This document shows, piece after piece, positions 1 through 8,910 of a DNA stretch of 64,000 nt. A program made the position numbers and the translations under genes. The notes beneath the pieces are model-generated. The model was not told where the DNA came from, searched no databases, and saw nothing but the letters and a program-made list of their open reading frames with translations. The first letter of the stretch is position 1. Every line of letters begins with the position of its first letter. Origin of the DNA: Paenibacillus pabuli (lineage in GTDB: Bacteria > Bacillota > Bacilli > Paenibacillales > Paenibacillaceae); the NCBI RefSeq assembly GCF_039831995.1, contig NZ_JBDOIO010000003.1:2976001-3040000 (forward strand), read 5' to 3'.

Positions 1-910
1 CTTTATCAAGCAACTGATCGTCTAGACTTACATTCATATCAAGCCGGGTTCCGCTTGGCGTTCGTACAAGCTGCGTCATATCCAATTTCAAACCTTCTGG
101 TGTCGTATATGTGTTATTCATAGGAGCTTCGACAGCCAGTGATTTGGCTTGGGTCATATCAATGTTGAACTGGAAGCTCCAATCCACCGTGACCTCTTTG
201 TCTTCGTACGATTTTGTCTCGAAATTATAATAGCTTCCTATATTCAAATGCCCCAGCTCCCCACGTACAACCACCTCGTCGGGGATATCATCGTGCAGCT
301 GAAATGCAAATCGTTCAACTGTAGAATTACTTGATCGGGTATCTCTAGCGAGACTGGCAACCTGTCGTCCTTGATCATCCGTAATATGGATTCTTCCCAT
401 TTCAGGAGTTAATGCAGTTAAATTCAACCCATCAGGCGTGGTTTGTTGCGTAGTAATCACGATCTGCGAACGGTCCACTAGTACATCCTCGATTTTAAGC
501 GTGTAACCCTGATCCTCGATATGAATATTTGGATTAACCACAAGACCAAGCGGCTTGAGACGTTTGTAATCATCGGCGAGATAGGAGTACTTCAGCTCCT
601 CCGGTACGGTAATATTGGGTAAAGGAGGATTATTCACGGCATTCACCGCCGGTTGCTCAGGTCCTACTTTATAATCCCAAGCAAACCAGGCTCCCCCTGC
701 AAGAATTACAACAGCCGCTGCAGCGATTCCCGTACGGCGCATCCAATGGGTTCTGGGAGCATTTTTCACGGAAAAATTCACTTCTGCTTCACGTTCCATG
801 GAGACACCATCCAGTTTTTTCATCACCTGAAGCGTAAAATCGGATTCAGGCTCCTCACGGAATAAATGCTGTTCCCATAACCGGTCCTCATCATTTGGAA
901 TAGGCTTCAT
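1..910 (-). CDS. Anti-sigma factor, DUF4179-type membrane protein (partial, runs off left edge)
   Basis: Reading leftward from an ATG at 910, the frame stays open to the window edge (about 303 codons, no stop). The N-terminus is cytoplasmic, acidic and polar (starts MKPIPNDEDRLWEQHLF). A single membrane segment rich in Ala/Val lies around residues 60-78, followed by an extracellular part. This layout fits DUF4179 anti-sigma proteins, which hold an ECF sigma factor at the membrane until a signal releases it. The start overlaps the 3' end of the sigma gene by 20 bases, so the two are probably translationally coupled. The C-terminus is missing, so the exact subfamily is uncertain. Its signal is unknown. 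Confidence 0.75.
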   Translation of the reverse strand, partial: MKPIPNDEDRLWEQHLFREEPESDFTLQVMKKLDGVSMEREAEVNFSVKNAPRTHWMRRTGIAAAAVVILAGGAWFAWDYKVGPEQPAVNAVNNPPLPNITVPEELKYSYLADDYKRLKPLGLVVNPNIHIEDQGYTLKIEDVLVDRSQIVITTQQTTPDGLNLTALTPEMGRIHITDDQGRQVASLARDTRSSNSTVERFAFQLHDDIPDEVVVRGELGHLNIGSYYNFETKSYEDKEVTVDWSFQFNIDMTQAKSLAVEAPMNNTYTTPEGLKLDMTQLVRTPSGTRLDMNVSLDDQLLDK

Positions 911-1463
911 ATGTGGCTAACCCTCCTTTGCGCTCCATCTGTTTCTTGAGCATCTTTTTCCCGCGGTACATTGCGTTTCGGACCTGCGCTGCACTCATGC
1001 CGGTAATATCTGAAATTTCTTCATAGCTCAGCTCATTGGTATATTTCAGCAGCAGCACAAGCCGGTATGATTCCGGCAGCTGTTCCATCTGGCGGTATAT
1101 TTCCCGCTGCATCTCCTTGTGCAGTACATGCCTTTCCGGCGATTCTTCACTGGCTCGCTCCATGACCGGTTCATCTGCCGTCATCACCGGTTTCTTTTGC
1201 CGTATAAAATCCCGCATCCGATTCACAGCGATGGTATATACCCATGAAGAAAAACTGCTTCCTACCCTTCGGGACGGGAGATAGCGATAGATCCGAATAA
1301 ACGTGTCCTGTGCAAGATCCTGCGCATCCGGATGACTCGCGCCCATTCCGCGTAGAATGCCGTAGACTTTATTTTTATATCGATCCACGAGCAAGGCGAA
1401 CAGTTGTTTATCCCCCGCAATAATACGCTCGATGAGCTCCTCCTCCTGCATATGTTGAGTCAT
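891..1463 (-). CDS. ECF-type RNA polymerase sigma factor
   Basis: About 190 residues. Region 2 spans roughly residues 15-85 (DAQDLAQDTFIRIYRYLP then SFSSWVYTIAVNRMRD, the core-binding and -10 helices). Region 4 spans roughly 120-175 (LPESYRLVLLLKYTNELSYEEIS, then the recognition helix AAQVRNAMYRGKKML). A longer frame opens at 1547, but the ATG at 1463 has a strong AAGGGGG ribosome site and gives the family's usual N-terminus, so I chose it. The gene is first in a leftward operon with its anti-sigma partner, which it overlaps by 20 bases. Such pairs usually regulate their own promoter; a CGTC-like -10 element may lie on the minus strand near 1511-1514, but I could not assign a clear -35. Confidence 0.88.
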   Translation of the reverse strand: MTQHMQEEELIERIIAGDKQLFALLVDRYKNKVYGILRGMGASHPDAQDLAQDTFIRIYRYLPSRRVGSSFSSWVYTIAVNRMRDFIRQKKPVMTADEPVMERASEESPERHVLHKEMQREIYRQMEQLPESYRLVLLLKYTNELSYEEISDITGMSAAQVRNAMYRGKKMLKKQMERKGGLATYEAYSK

Positions 1464-1606
1464 GTAATCCCCCTTCTCTACAGCTTCCATGCATGGTTCT
1501 GTACTATATAGACGGAAGTACTTTCCAAAACTTCTCACTTTCTTCAAAAAAAGAATTCGCTCAAGTCCGGTTCAAAGCCGGTTGGGCGAATCCACTATAG
1601 TCAGCC

Positions 1607-2113
1607 TCAACGTTTCTGCGCAATAAAATCACTAAGCTGTGAGTAAATAGCAACAATCTCATCCATCGACATGCGCACCAGTCCGCTCGAAGAAGGTGCA
1701 ACGAATTCCTGAATTTCCGGGACAACCGGATCGTCCTGAAATCCCCATTCCACTTTGGTACGCTTGCTGTACTGGGTGTATACCCCTTTCCCGACAAAAC
1801 AGGCGATGTCCGGTCGGTACTGTTCCAGCTTTTGCCGAAGAATCTGACGTCCCTCCGCATATTCTTCACGTGTTATATCTTCCACGCCTCTCGTAGGCCG
1901 GGCTACAATGTTGGTAAATCCATACCCTAGCTTGAGCAGCTCTCCATCTTCTTCCGGATGATACAATCGAGGGGTTAGGCCCGAACGTTCAAGAATGCGC
2001 CAGAAACGGTTACCTTTGTAGGCATAATGATGGCCGGTTTCGCCTGATGTAATGCTGGGATTGAATCCGATAAACAGAATCGATAATCCAACATCCAGAT
2101 GATCTGGAATCAT
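1607..2113 (-). CDS. mug: G/U mismatch-specific uracil DNA glycosylase (Mug/TDG family)
   Basis: About 168 residues, the normal length for Mug. The motif LFIGFNPSI near residues 13-21 is the Mug/TDG active-site loop (usual form GINP), with Asn18 in the catalytic position. The C-terminal VAPSSSGLVRMS matches the conserved P-S-G loop that grips DNA. The enzyme removes uracil or related bases mispaired with guanine to start base-excision repair. The frame is open far upstream, but the start is set here by a GGAGG site on the minus strand at about 2124-2128. ATG at 2113 is chosen, with GTG at 2119 as an alternative. It is divergent from the AEC permease, with about 90 bases of shared promoter space. 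Confidence 0.85.
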   Translation of the reverse strand: MIPDHLDVGLSILFIGFNPSITSGETGHHYAYKGNRFWRILERSGLTPRLYHPEEDGELLKLGYGFTNIVARPTRGVEDITREEYAEGRQILRQKLEQYRPDIACFVGKGVYTQYSKRTKVEWGFQDDPVVPEIQEFVAPSSSGLVRMSMDEIVAIYSQLSDFIAQKR

Positions 2114-2206
2114 ATTCACATGACCTCCTTGGTGTATAAAATGATATAATGATTGAAGTGTTTTCGAAATCGGACTGAAATTTTCATGAAAAAGGAAGCT
2201 GAACTG

Positions 2207-3127
2207 ATGATAGCAGACATCATGCTTGAAGTCGTCCTGCCCGTCTTTCTCCTGATCGGAGTCGGGTCCTGGATGCAAAAGGTGTTCAAGCTGGACTTGT
2301 ACACCCTCGCCAAAATCAATTTCTATTGTATTACCCCCGCAGCCGTCTTTATGAGCATGTATCATTCCGATATGTCGGGTGAACTGCTCGGGACTGTCAC
2401 TCTCTTCTATGCCATATATGTAATTATTCTGTACATCGTGGGATCCGTATTTGCACGTACACTTCGATTGAACAAAGGCATGAAGGCTGCCTTCAACAAT
2501 AGTGTCATGCTGGACAACGCAGGCAACTATGGTCTGCCGATTAATGCACTCGTATTTCGCGGAGACCCGCTGGCCTCTTCCATCCAAGCTTTGGTTATGT
2601 CCTTACAGTCGTTGCTGACCTTCACGTATGGGGTATTATCCATCCAGGGTGCGAAGCTGAAAGGTAACTACCGTGCGGTCATTATCGGATTCCTCAAAAT
2701 GCCGGTTCCCTATGCGCTCTTACTGGGAATTCTGTTCCACATGTGGAAGGTGCCGCTGCCTACGTTCCTCTCCATGCCGCTGACATATGCACAGCAAAGT
2801 ATGGTTGCCGTTGCGCTGCTGACCCTCGGAGCACAGATTGTCAAATATCCGATCCGTCTGTACCGTCTTGATGTGTATATTAGCACATTTCTGCGTCTCC
2901 TGATTGGCCCGGCCATCGGAATCTCCATTGTACTGCTTCTTGGTCTGGAGGGGGTTGCCGCACAGGCACTTATTATCGCTTCCGGTATGCCTACTGGGGT
3001 AAATGCGTCCATTCTGGCCGAGGAATATGATAACGAACCCGACTTTGCCGCCCAAACGGTACTGATCTCGACACTCTTGAACATTATTACCATTACGGCA
3101 CTCATTTCTTTTGCCAAAACGTTTTGA
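2207..3127 (+). CDS. AEC-family permease (auxin efflux carrier type)
   Basis: About 306 residues of almost entirely hydrophobic helices, with the AEC layout of two five-helix halves. The first half carries LDNAGNYGLPINALVF and the C-terminal half GMPTGVNASILAEEYDNEPDFA, both typical of the family. AEC proteins move small carboxylates, amino acids or other weak acids; the substrate cannot be read from the sequence. The start at 2207 is preceded by AAGGAAG about 10 bases upstream. ATGs at 2186 and 2153 are in frame but have weaker sites and would add a charged tail. A rho-independent terminator follows directly, so the gene is monocistronic. Confidence 0.85.
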   Translation: MIADIMLEVVLPVFLLIGVGSWMQKVFKLDLYTLAKINFYCITPAAVFMSMYHSDMSGELLGTVTLFYAIYVIILYIVGSVFARTLRLNKGMKAAFNNSVMLDNAGNYGLPINALVFRGDPLASSIQALVMSLQSLLTFTYGVLSIQGAKLKGNYRAVIIGFLKMPVPYALLLGILFHMWKVPLPTFLSMPLTYAQQSMVAVALLTLGAQIVKYPIRLYRLDVYISTFLRLLIGPAIGISIVLLLGLEGVAAQALIIASGMPTGVNASILAEEYDNEPDFAAQTVLISTLLNIITITALISFAKTF

Positions 3128-3133
3128 TGAAAC

Positions 3134-3181
3134 TAAAAAAGTCCATGCGCTCCGCAAGTCGGATGAGCTTGGACTTTTTTT
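3134..3181 (+). terminator. Rho-independent terminator after the AEC permease
   Basis: An A-rich lead, then GTCCA pairing with TGGAC, with an inner GCTC/GAGC pairing, followed by a run of T. It lies a few bases after the permease stop codon. Confidence 0.8.
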
Positions 3182-3239
3182 GGTTAAGACATATGCGATC
3201 TGTGCGAGTAACCCCTACTTGCACAGCCAAAAAGAAAAA

Positions 3240-3491
3240 CTAGGATTCAAACGTCGTCCGTTCCGGAAACTTGCCGCCTTCCCTGAACAAACATCGGACC
3301 AGACGCTGTGCCGCCCGATTGAAGAAAAAGCTGGGGTTTACCCCTTCGACCTGAACAGGTTCCAGTTCCTTCACACTTTCCTTGATCTTGTTCATTTCAA
3401 TCAGTCCCATCTTCCGCTCATTGGGTCCGAATCGATAAATAACCTTTTCATCGTCTTCCGTCTGTTTTACCAGCAGAATCATGGACGCCAT
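3240..3491 (-). CDS. Small conserved hypothetical protein (83 aa)
   Basis: An 83-residue soluble, charged protein starting MASMILLVKQTEDDEKVIYRFG. The ATG at 3491 is preceded by a strong GGAGG eight bases upstream, which argues for a real gene. There is no signal peptide or membrane segment. The N-terminal half looks like a small beta-rich fold with alternating hydrophobic and charged residues. The C-terminal half (NPSFFFNRAAQRLVRCLFREG) is amphipathic and basic. I do not recognise a family with confidence. It stands alone between the AEC terminator and the end of the RNA-repair operon. Confidence 0.65.
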   Translation of the reverse strand: MASMILLVKQTEDDEKVIYRFGPNERKMGLIEMNKIKESVKELEPVQVEGVNPSFFFNRAAQRLVRCLFREGGKFPERTTFES

Positions 3492-3655
3492 ACAGGTTAC
3501 CTCCTATCGTTACGTTATGAGATTCCAATGACTACTTGCTATATATAACATTATTACCCAGATGGCAGGGGAAGGATATAGGGCTTTGGTTCGTTTATAT
3601 TGAAATTAAGACTCCTAATTCGAATGATCTTAAATGTAAAGTTTTTACAAATCAA

Positions 3656-3688
3656 AAGAAAAACAGGCCTGGATCTCGTCCAAGCCTG
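3656..3688 (-). terminator. Rho-independent terminator of the RNA-repair operon
   Basis: On the minus strand, CAGGCTTGG pairs with CCAGGCCTG (one G-T pair) around a seven-base loop, followed by a T run. It sits about 50 bases past the pnkp stop and closes the RlaP-Hen1-Pnkp transcript. Confidence 0.8.
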
Positions 3689-3737
3689 CCTTCTTATGAC
3701 AACCAAAAAGGGATATTCCGTTGTTTCACAAGGCCAA

Positions 3738-6419
3738 TTACAATCTCGGATCAACCTTTTCGGACTCCAGGGACAGTGTTGCAAGCACACATTCATGAAC
3801 CCGCTCCACAGGCTCCCTGCGGACAAAACGCTCAACTCCCTCCATTCCCAGAGCACTTTCCATCAGGGCATGGCGTTCCTTTTTGGATGTTTTACGTTTG
3901 CTGAGCCGGGACAAATTCTCAGGTGCCAGGTAATCCATCCCATAGATGATGTGCAAATATGCACGCCCTCGTACTTTAATCGCAGGCTGGATCATTTTGT
4001 TTCCGTTCCACGTGCGGAATATTTCTGGCTTGATAACAATGCCTTCATGTCCTGCTGCCGTCATCTCATCCCACCAGCGAATAACCTCCGCTTCATCCGC
4101 CTCACTCGTAATCACCCGATATTCCGTCTCCATCATGAAGCTGGACATCCGGGTGAACTCGCGGTTCTGCTCCATATGCCATTCATGTGTCTGATCCCAG
4201 AACGTTCCCGTGCTGTGAGCCAGGGTGTGGAACGGAGCTATACGGATATCCCCGAGTTCCTTCACATCCCAACAGTAGTTCTGAAATACGTCACGGAATG
4301 TAGTCGCATTCGCCAGTTTGACTTCGGTTTCCTGCAACCACTCACTCACATCTCGTCCGGCGGCTTTCGCTTCCCGCAGTTTGTCCAGCACCGTTCCGCG
4401 ATCCATGAGCGAAGCCTCTGCCACATGCGCATATTGCGAAGCAATCAGTTCCCGAGCCTTCAGGTTCCAGGGGACAATCTCGGCATCCAGCAATACAAAC
4501 TCCGTCTGATGGCGTTCAAAATAACCGTGTGTGGTCAGATCTGCATGCAATCTGGTCAGTACTTTCTGTTCTGTTGTGGGGTCAAAAAAAGATCGTCCTG
4601 TCCGGGTCACGATGTTCCCCAGCATCGGTCGTCCCACTCGCTGCTTCGCAGCTTCTTGGTCGCGGAAGAGGAGCAGAATGGCCCGGCTTCCCATATGCTT
4701 CTTCTCTGCTACCATGCGCGTAACGCCCTGTGAGCGGTAATATTGGAATGCGTCACGTGGATGCTCCAGATAACCTTCAACCGAAGAGGCCACTGGTGGC
4801 GGACTCATCGTAGGCGGGATATAGACCAATTCCTCGAGCGGTACAGTAAAGTGGGAAAAGGTATCAATGGCTGTACGGGCCACCTCACCCTGGATGGATA
4901 CGTTCAGTTTGGATCCGGTTTGCACCGTAAATCCTTCCTTAAATTTTCGAAGGTTTGGCGGTGCAAACCGGCGCTGTTCCCAACGCTTGAGCGGGCTATC
5001 CGGATCCCCTGCATAATCCTGCAATGCCGCGACGCTGACGGACTCCCGTTCCGGCATGCGCCAGGCCGTCAGCAGGCCCCCGAATACAACGCCTTGATCG
5101 ATATTGACCGTATCATTGACGATTGTAGGATATGGACGGGGGTCATGCCCCCAGACAATACATTCGCCTGAAGCGTGATCCACGTACCAGTCCTTCCGAA
5201 CCGGCCGTCCATGCTCATCTGTTCCATCCACATCACCATAGCGGCAGTAATCCTGAATGCGTTTGGATTGTTTTCCGATAAAATGATCCCGAATACCCGC
5301 GTGTGCCACAACCACCTGGCGTACCCCGTTCCGACAGAATACCAGATGGGAAGGGGCATTCAGCAGAAACTCTCGTAGATCTGTGCGTATTCGCTGCGCT
5401 GTCTCTGTGCCATGTTCCCGTTCCAGGTCGCTCAGCTCCTGCTCAACAAACTCATCTCCATGACTAAGCGTAACGTCCCGACCGTCCAAATAACGGGCGA
5501 TTTTCCACCCATGGTTGCTGTCAACCATATAGGCTAACCCTGCGGCACAGTGCTGCTGCCAGAACATTAAACATGGAAGCGATGCAGGTCCGCGGCTGGA
5601 TACATCCCCTACCGAAACCAGCTTTCGTCCCTCAGGGTGGCGGTATAACCCGCTTTCTTCCTCTTTCACATACCCCAAACGAAGGATTAACTCCATCATT
5701 TCATCATAACAGCCGTGAATATCGCCAATGATATCAATTCCTGCGCCCATGTCGATTATCAGCGGATTGGCCGTGCGGACAAATGCGAGTTCATCCGGCT
5801 GCTTCAGCACATAATTGGCATCGAAGCCATCTTCACGGATGGCGCGCAGCGTTCGTTTGAACTGCTGCACCTGCTGCTTCACCCGCTGACGGCCACGTGG
5901 AAAATCACGCTGAGCATCTCGCTCGAGCAGTTCCTTTTCCGGAACATCGAGTACGATCGCAATGACAGGTACATGGGATTTTCTGGCGAGATGAATAAGA
6001 CGTTGACGATCTTCCGTATACAGATGGGTCGCATCGACCCAAGTCAGCTTGTTCAACCTGCAGCGTGTCGCCAGCATCGCTTCCATGGCTTCAAAAGCCT
6101 TGGCCGATACCTGCTGGTATTCGGCATAGATCACATCCGCTTCGCTTCGCGGGCGATTTTTCCAGTCTACATATTCGTCATCTCCGACCAGCATGCGGAA
6201 CTGATCCGATGAGACGGCTTCTGTTCGCTTGATGACTCCTTCGGCCACGAGACGATCCAGCAATGTGCTTTTGCCACTATTGGACGGACCAACAAGCACG
6301 ACAATTCCTGCATGAGGCAGACGTATTTCACGGCGTCTTTTGTGATCCCTTCCAGCCATCTCATCATGATGCATCCTGCCTGTGTCCGTTTCCTCTGCCC
6401 TACTCGGCTTATCCCTCAT
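3738..6419 (-). CDS. pnkp: Bacterial Pnkp: polynucleotide 5'-kinase / 3'-phosphatase / RNA ligase
   Basis: An 893-residue three-domain protein, the family's usual size. Residues about 37-215: P-loop kinase, GPSNSGKST at about 44-52, which phosphorylates 5'-OH ends. Residues about 225-480: calcineurin-type phosphoesterase with DIHG (233), GD-x-x-x-RGP (271-278), SNHG (301), AHAG (372) and WGH (423), which removes 2',3'-cyclic or 3'-phosphates. Residues about 540-893: ligase/adenylyltransferase, nucleophile Lys in KHMG (about 574), LDAE (about 645), EGIVIKP (about 793) and IKVRGR (about 815). Pnkp repairs RNA cut by ribotoxins; its ligase works with Hen1. The metal-site loop reads GDVSSRGP, where GDxxDRGP is usual. 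ATG at 6419 has a GGAGAG site and overlaps the hen1 stop by 11 bases. Confidence 0.95.
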   Translation of the reverse strand: MRDKPSRAEETDTGRMHHDEMAGRDHKRRREIRLPHAGIVVLVGPSNSGKSTLLDRLVAEGVIKRTEAVSSDQFRMLVGDDEYVDWKNRPRSEADVIYAEYQQVSAKAFEAMEAMLATRCRLNKLTWVDATHLYTEDRQRLIHLARKSHVPVIAIVLDVPEKELLERDAQRDFPRGRQRVKQQVQQFKRTLRAIREDGFDANYVLKQPDELAFVRTANPLIIDMGAGIDIIGDIHGCYDEMMELILRLGYVKEEESGLYRHPEGRKLVSVGDVSSRGPASLPCLMFWQQHCAAGLAYMVDSNHGWKIARYLDGRDVTLSHGDEFVEQELSDLEREHGTETAQRIRTDLREFLLNAPSHLVFCRNGVRQVVVAHAGIRDHFIGKQSKRIQDYCRYGDVDGTDEHGRPVRKDWYVDHASGECIVWGHDPRPYPTIVNDTVNIDQGVVFGGLLTAWRMPERESVSVAALQDYAGDPDSPLKRWEQRRFAPPNLRKFKEGFTVQTGSKLNVSIQGEVARTAIDTFSHFTVPLEELVYIPPTMSPPPVASSVEGYLEHPRDAFQYYRSQGVTRMVAEKKHMGSRAILLLFRDQEAAKQRVGRPMLGNIVTRTGRSFFDPTTEQKVLTRLHADLTTHGYFERHQTEFVLLDAEIVPWNLKARELIASQYAHVAEASLMDRGTVLDKLREAKAAGRDVSEWLQETEVKLANATTFRDVFQNYCWDVKELGDIRIAPFHTLAHSTGTFWDQTHEWHMEQNREFTRMSSFMMETEYRVITSEADEAEVIRWWDEMTAAGHEGIVIKPEIFRTWNGNKMIQPAIKVRGRAYLHIIYGMDYLAPENLSRLSKRKTSKKERHALMESALGMEGVERFVRREPVERVHECVLATLSLESEKVDPRL

Positions 6420-7854
6420 GTTGATCTCTCCTTTCCTTCCTAAAAATCACCAGCTGTGTCGGATGACCAAAGCCTTCTGCATGCTCCCCTATTCCCTTGA
6501 GTTCAAAGGTGTACTCTCCCTGCTTCGTCCACGTCTCGCACTGGGCCGCCAGTTCCGCCCTGGTCCATTCGAAACGATGATCGTGATGGCGGAAGCTCTC
6601 CTGTTCCATGGCATATACTTCGTTGTATTCCTTGTTCGGAGTGGTCACGAGCAGAACTTCCGGCTGGTATTCGTTCATAATCGTATCCATGATGCTGTTC
6701 AGACGGTAAGCTTCAATGTGTTCGATGACCTCACACAGGATCATGACGTCCTGATTTTGCAATTGCTCATCAAAATAAAACAGTGAGCCAATAATCGGCT
6801 CCGGCATGGCCACAATTCCACTTCGTCCTTCCAGCTTGGCGAATCGTTCCATGGCCCGCAACCGGGACTGTCCCGAAGGCTCCACAGCCAAGATGGACTC
6901 CACCCCTGGAATATAGGCCAGCCTCGCGGATAACTTGCCTTCACCGGCACCCATATCCACAATGCGGCGCTTGAGCGGAAGACCTGCGACCACATCTGTG
7001 ATCGCCCGATAGCGAAGTTCGTTTAACCTGACGGGTGGTTCCTCCTGCAGAGAAAGATCGTCAATCCCATCGCCTTTTCCTTCTGTACTTACGTTATCGT
7101 CCTCAGCATTCACCGCTTCCGCAGGTGTAGACAGAGCCCCCTCCTGACGCTCATACTGCCGAATCAATTCGGCGAACCGCAGCGTACGTTTGATAATCAT
7201 TTCCTTCAGTGGATGACTATCCAGCCAACCTTCGCCGTAACGCTTGATTTTATCGATTTCATCCTCGCTGATGAAATAATGTTTATAGTTATCAAGCACG
7301 GGAATGAGCAGAAATAACTGACACAAAGCACTCTGCACAGTGACCTGACCGCGAAGAATGATGCGGCGGACGGTGCTTTTCTTTTTCAGATCAAACGTAT
7401 AAGTCAGCTCGTCTCGCTCCAGGGTTACAGCGTAACCAAGTGGCGAGAACAACTCCTCAATGGCTGGGTCAGGGAGATCCGATGCTACCGGTCCGAATGA
7501 GAGCTCCATATCGAACGGATGCCCCACCCACTGCGCATAAGCTTCCTTCGGTTTGCCATTAAGCGCGGTTCCCAGCGCCGAACGTATGTAAGAGCAGAAC
7601 AAGCTGCTGGTCACAAATTCACGGTCATTAATATACTGCTTAATATCGTAACCATCCGGTGTGCCTCTAACCAGATCAACGGGATCAGGTTCGGCGTGCA
7701 TCAACACTTCGGTTTCGCTTTCCGTAGCTGTCGTATATACCATTCTTACGCGCACACCTTTGTCGGTCCGGTCATACACATTATTGGGATTCTTCGAGAG
7801 CAGATGTGATACAATGCCTGCACCCTCTCCGCTTGCTTTTAATATCAGATGCAT
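6409..7854 (-). CDS. hen1: Hen1: 3'-terminal RNA ribose 2'-O-methyltransferase
   Basis: 481 residues. The N-terminal half (about 1-240) is the bacterial Hen1 N-domain that activates the Pnkp ligase. A low-complexity acidic linker follows at about 240-275. The C-terminal half is a SAM methyltransferase: SAM loop VDMGAGEG (about 299-306) and the Hen1 metal-binding signature E375-x-x-E378-H379 with His424 in RHHDHR. In characterised bacterial systems Hen1 methylates the 2'-OH at the break before sealing, so the repaired RNA resists a second cut at that site. The start ATG has an AAGGAGGAG site. It follows the RlaP-type gene by 27 bases and overlaps pnkp, giving a tight operon. Confidence 0.95.
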   Translation of the reverse strand: MHLILKASGEGAGIVSHLLSKNPNNVYDRTDKGVRVRMVYTTATESETEVLMHAEPDPVDLVRGTPDGYDIKQYINDREFVTSSLFCSYIRSALGTALNGKPKEAYAQWVGHPFDMELSFGPVASDLPDPAIEELFSPLGYAVTLERDELTYTFDLKKKSTVRRIILRGQVTVQSALCQLFLLIPVLDNYKHYFISEDEIDKIKRYGEGWLDSHPLKEMIIKRTLRFAELIRQYERQEGALSTPAEAVNAEDDNVSTEGKGDGIDDLSLQEEPPVRLNELRYRAITDVVAGLPLKRRIVDMGAGEGKLSARLAYIPGVESILAVEPSGQSRLRAMERFAKLEGRSGIVAMPEPIIGSLFYFDEQLQNQDVMILCEVIEHIEAYRLNSIMDTIMNEYQPEVLLVTTPNKEYNEVYAMEQESFRHHDHRFEWTRAELAAQCETWTKQGEYTFELKGIGEHAEGFGHPTQLVIFRKERRDQHEG

Positions 7855-7881
7855 TGCTTACTCCTCCTTCTTCCTATGCTC

Positions 7882-8685
7882 CTACTCTTCATCCGCCCAT
7901 GCCTCATCCAGCGCAAATCGAAAAATTCGATTCAGTTCTTCGTAATCAACAACCTGTTCGTTCGTCATGCCCGCAGCCACATGTTCGTAATGCTCGATTT
8001 TCTCTGCCAAATAGGAATGAATGGCTGGCAGCTTCGGCTCCAGATCCAGTTCCTCTCCAGCTCTCTTCCTTCTCAAAAGCTCTTGAATCTCCACATACAG
8101 TGGCGTATTGGCAGGAACGAGTTCTTCAACCAACTGATCAAACTCCATAGGCGGCATGGCGTCATAACGTTCAATCCAGCTGCAGGCGAGCAGTGGACGC
8201 AGCACATAGAAGTACTTTTTGATTTTCACCTGCTCACCCTGTAAGTAATCCCGAAAGTTCCCTTTGGCCATATTCAGATAATGGTACATGCAGGACTTGG
8301 GCGAGAACGTAAGCGGAGACCACGCACGAATGTACTCAGTAACACTATACTTTTCATCATAGCGAATGGGCGATTGCAGCCACTCCAGCAGCGGTGGATT
8401 GGATTTTCGAAATAACTTCAGCGCCTTTTGCAGATCCCAGCCGTTGATGTCAAGCTGGTCACTGATCGGACGTTCAATCACATCCCGTTTATCTTCAATC
8501 GACAAGTACCAATCCAGCGGCCTCACGTACAGAAAACGTACATCATAATCACTATCCTGCGAAGGAAACCCCCAGGCCCGGCTGCCCGACTCGCATGCAT
8601 AGATAATGCGAATCTGTTCCTCCTGTTCAATCAGTGCAAGCTGCTGCCGGATCGTTTCTCTCATTTCTTCATGGACGTCCGTCAT
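7882..8685 (-). CDS. RlaP-type nucleotidyltransferase (RNA-repair-associated Pol-beta superfamily)
   Basis: 267 residues, first gene of the RNA-repair operon. The Pol-beta nucleotidyltransferase signature is clear: ACESGSRAWGFPSQDSDYDV at about residues 30-49, with the Gly-Ser pair (34-35) and metal-binding Asp46 and Asp48. The rest is helical with conserved-looking stretches such as NPPLLEWLQSPI and MYHYLNMAKGN. The family (RlaP, PF10127) is named for its link to RNA ligases and is proposed to add nucleotides to, or otherwise trim and prepare, damaged RNA ends; its reaction is not established here. The ATG has an AAAGGAGG site. It diverges from two WYL regulators across about 225 bases. Confidence 0.88.
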   Translation of the reverse strand: MTDVHEEMRETIRQQLALIEQEEQIRIIYACESGSRAWGFPSQDSDYDVRFLYVRPLDWYLSIEDKRDVIERPISDQLDINGWDLQKALKLFRKSNPPLLEWLQSPIRYDEKYSVTEYIRAWSPLTFSPKSCMYHYLNMAKGNFRDYLQGEQVKIKKYFYVLRPLLACSWIERYDAMPPMEFDQLVEELVPANTPLYVEIQELLRRKRAGEELDLEPKLPAIHSYLAEKIEHYEHVAAGMTNEQVVDYEELNRIFRFALDEAWADEE

Positions 8686-8910
8686 GTCTCCCGCCTCCTT
8701 TATCTCTTCTGTTGCTTGCTACGCGCTTCTTCATACCCTCATTATGCCTAACTCATTCACACAAGAACATGGCGAAAGTATGGCGACCTTGATAAGTTTA
8801 AAATGAAACCAGCCAGTCTTCCTGTTACAATGAAGGGATACGAGAAGTGGAAGCTCCACATTGTTTTATCCATATTTGCCTGACTCCAGGCCACCAAGGA
8901 GTGATGATTC
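8686..8910. promoter_or_regulatory. Divergent control region between the RNA-repair operon and the WYL regulators
   Basis: 225 bases separate the RlaP start (8685) from the first WYL gene (8911), with both sides read outward. It must hold both promoters and probably the WYL-regulator sites. I could not pick out a convincing sigma-A pair or an obvious palindrome; a weak TACAAT near 8825 could serve the rightward genes. Nothing resembling a sigma-54 promoter, as used for Rtc repair operons, was seen. Confidence 0.5.

Noticed and set aside
2114..2587. N-terminal extension of the Mug frame to 2587
   Set aside because: The extra 158 residues are antisense to the AEC permease and the Mug fold begins at residue 1 of the shorter start, which has GGAGG upstream.
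4743..5171. Long open frames on the plus strand inside pnkp and other leftward genes
   Set aside because: They are antisense shadows of the Pnkp coding sequence, without ribosome sites or recognisable domains; the minus-strand frame carries all the family motifs.
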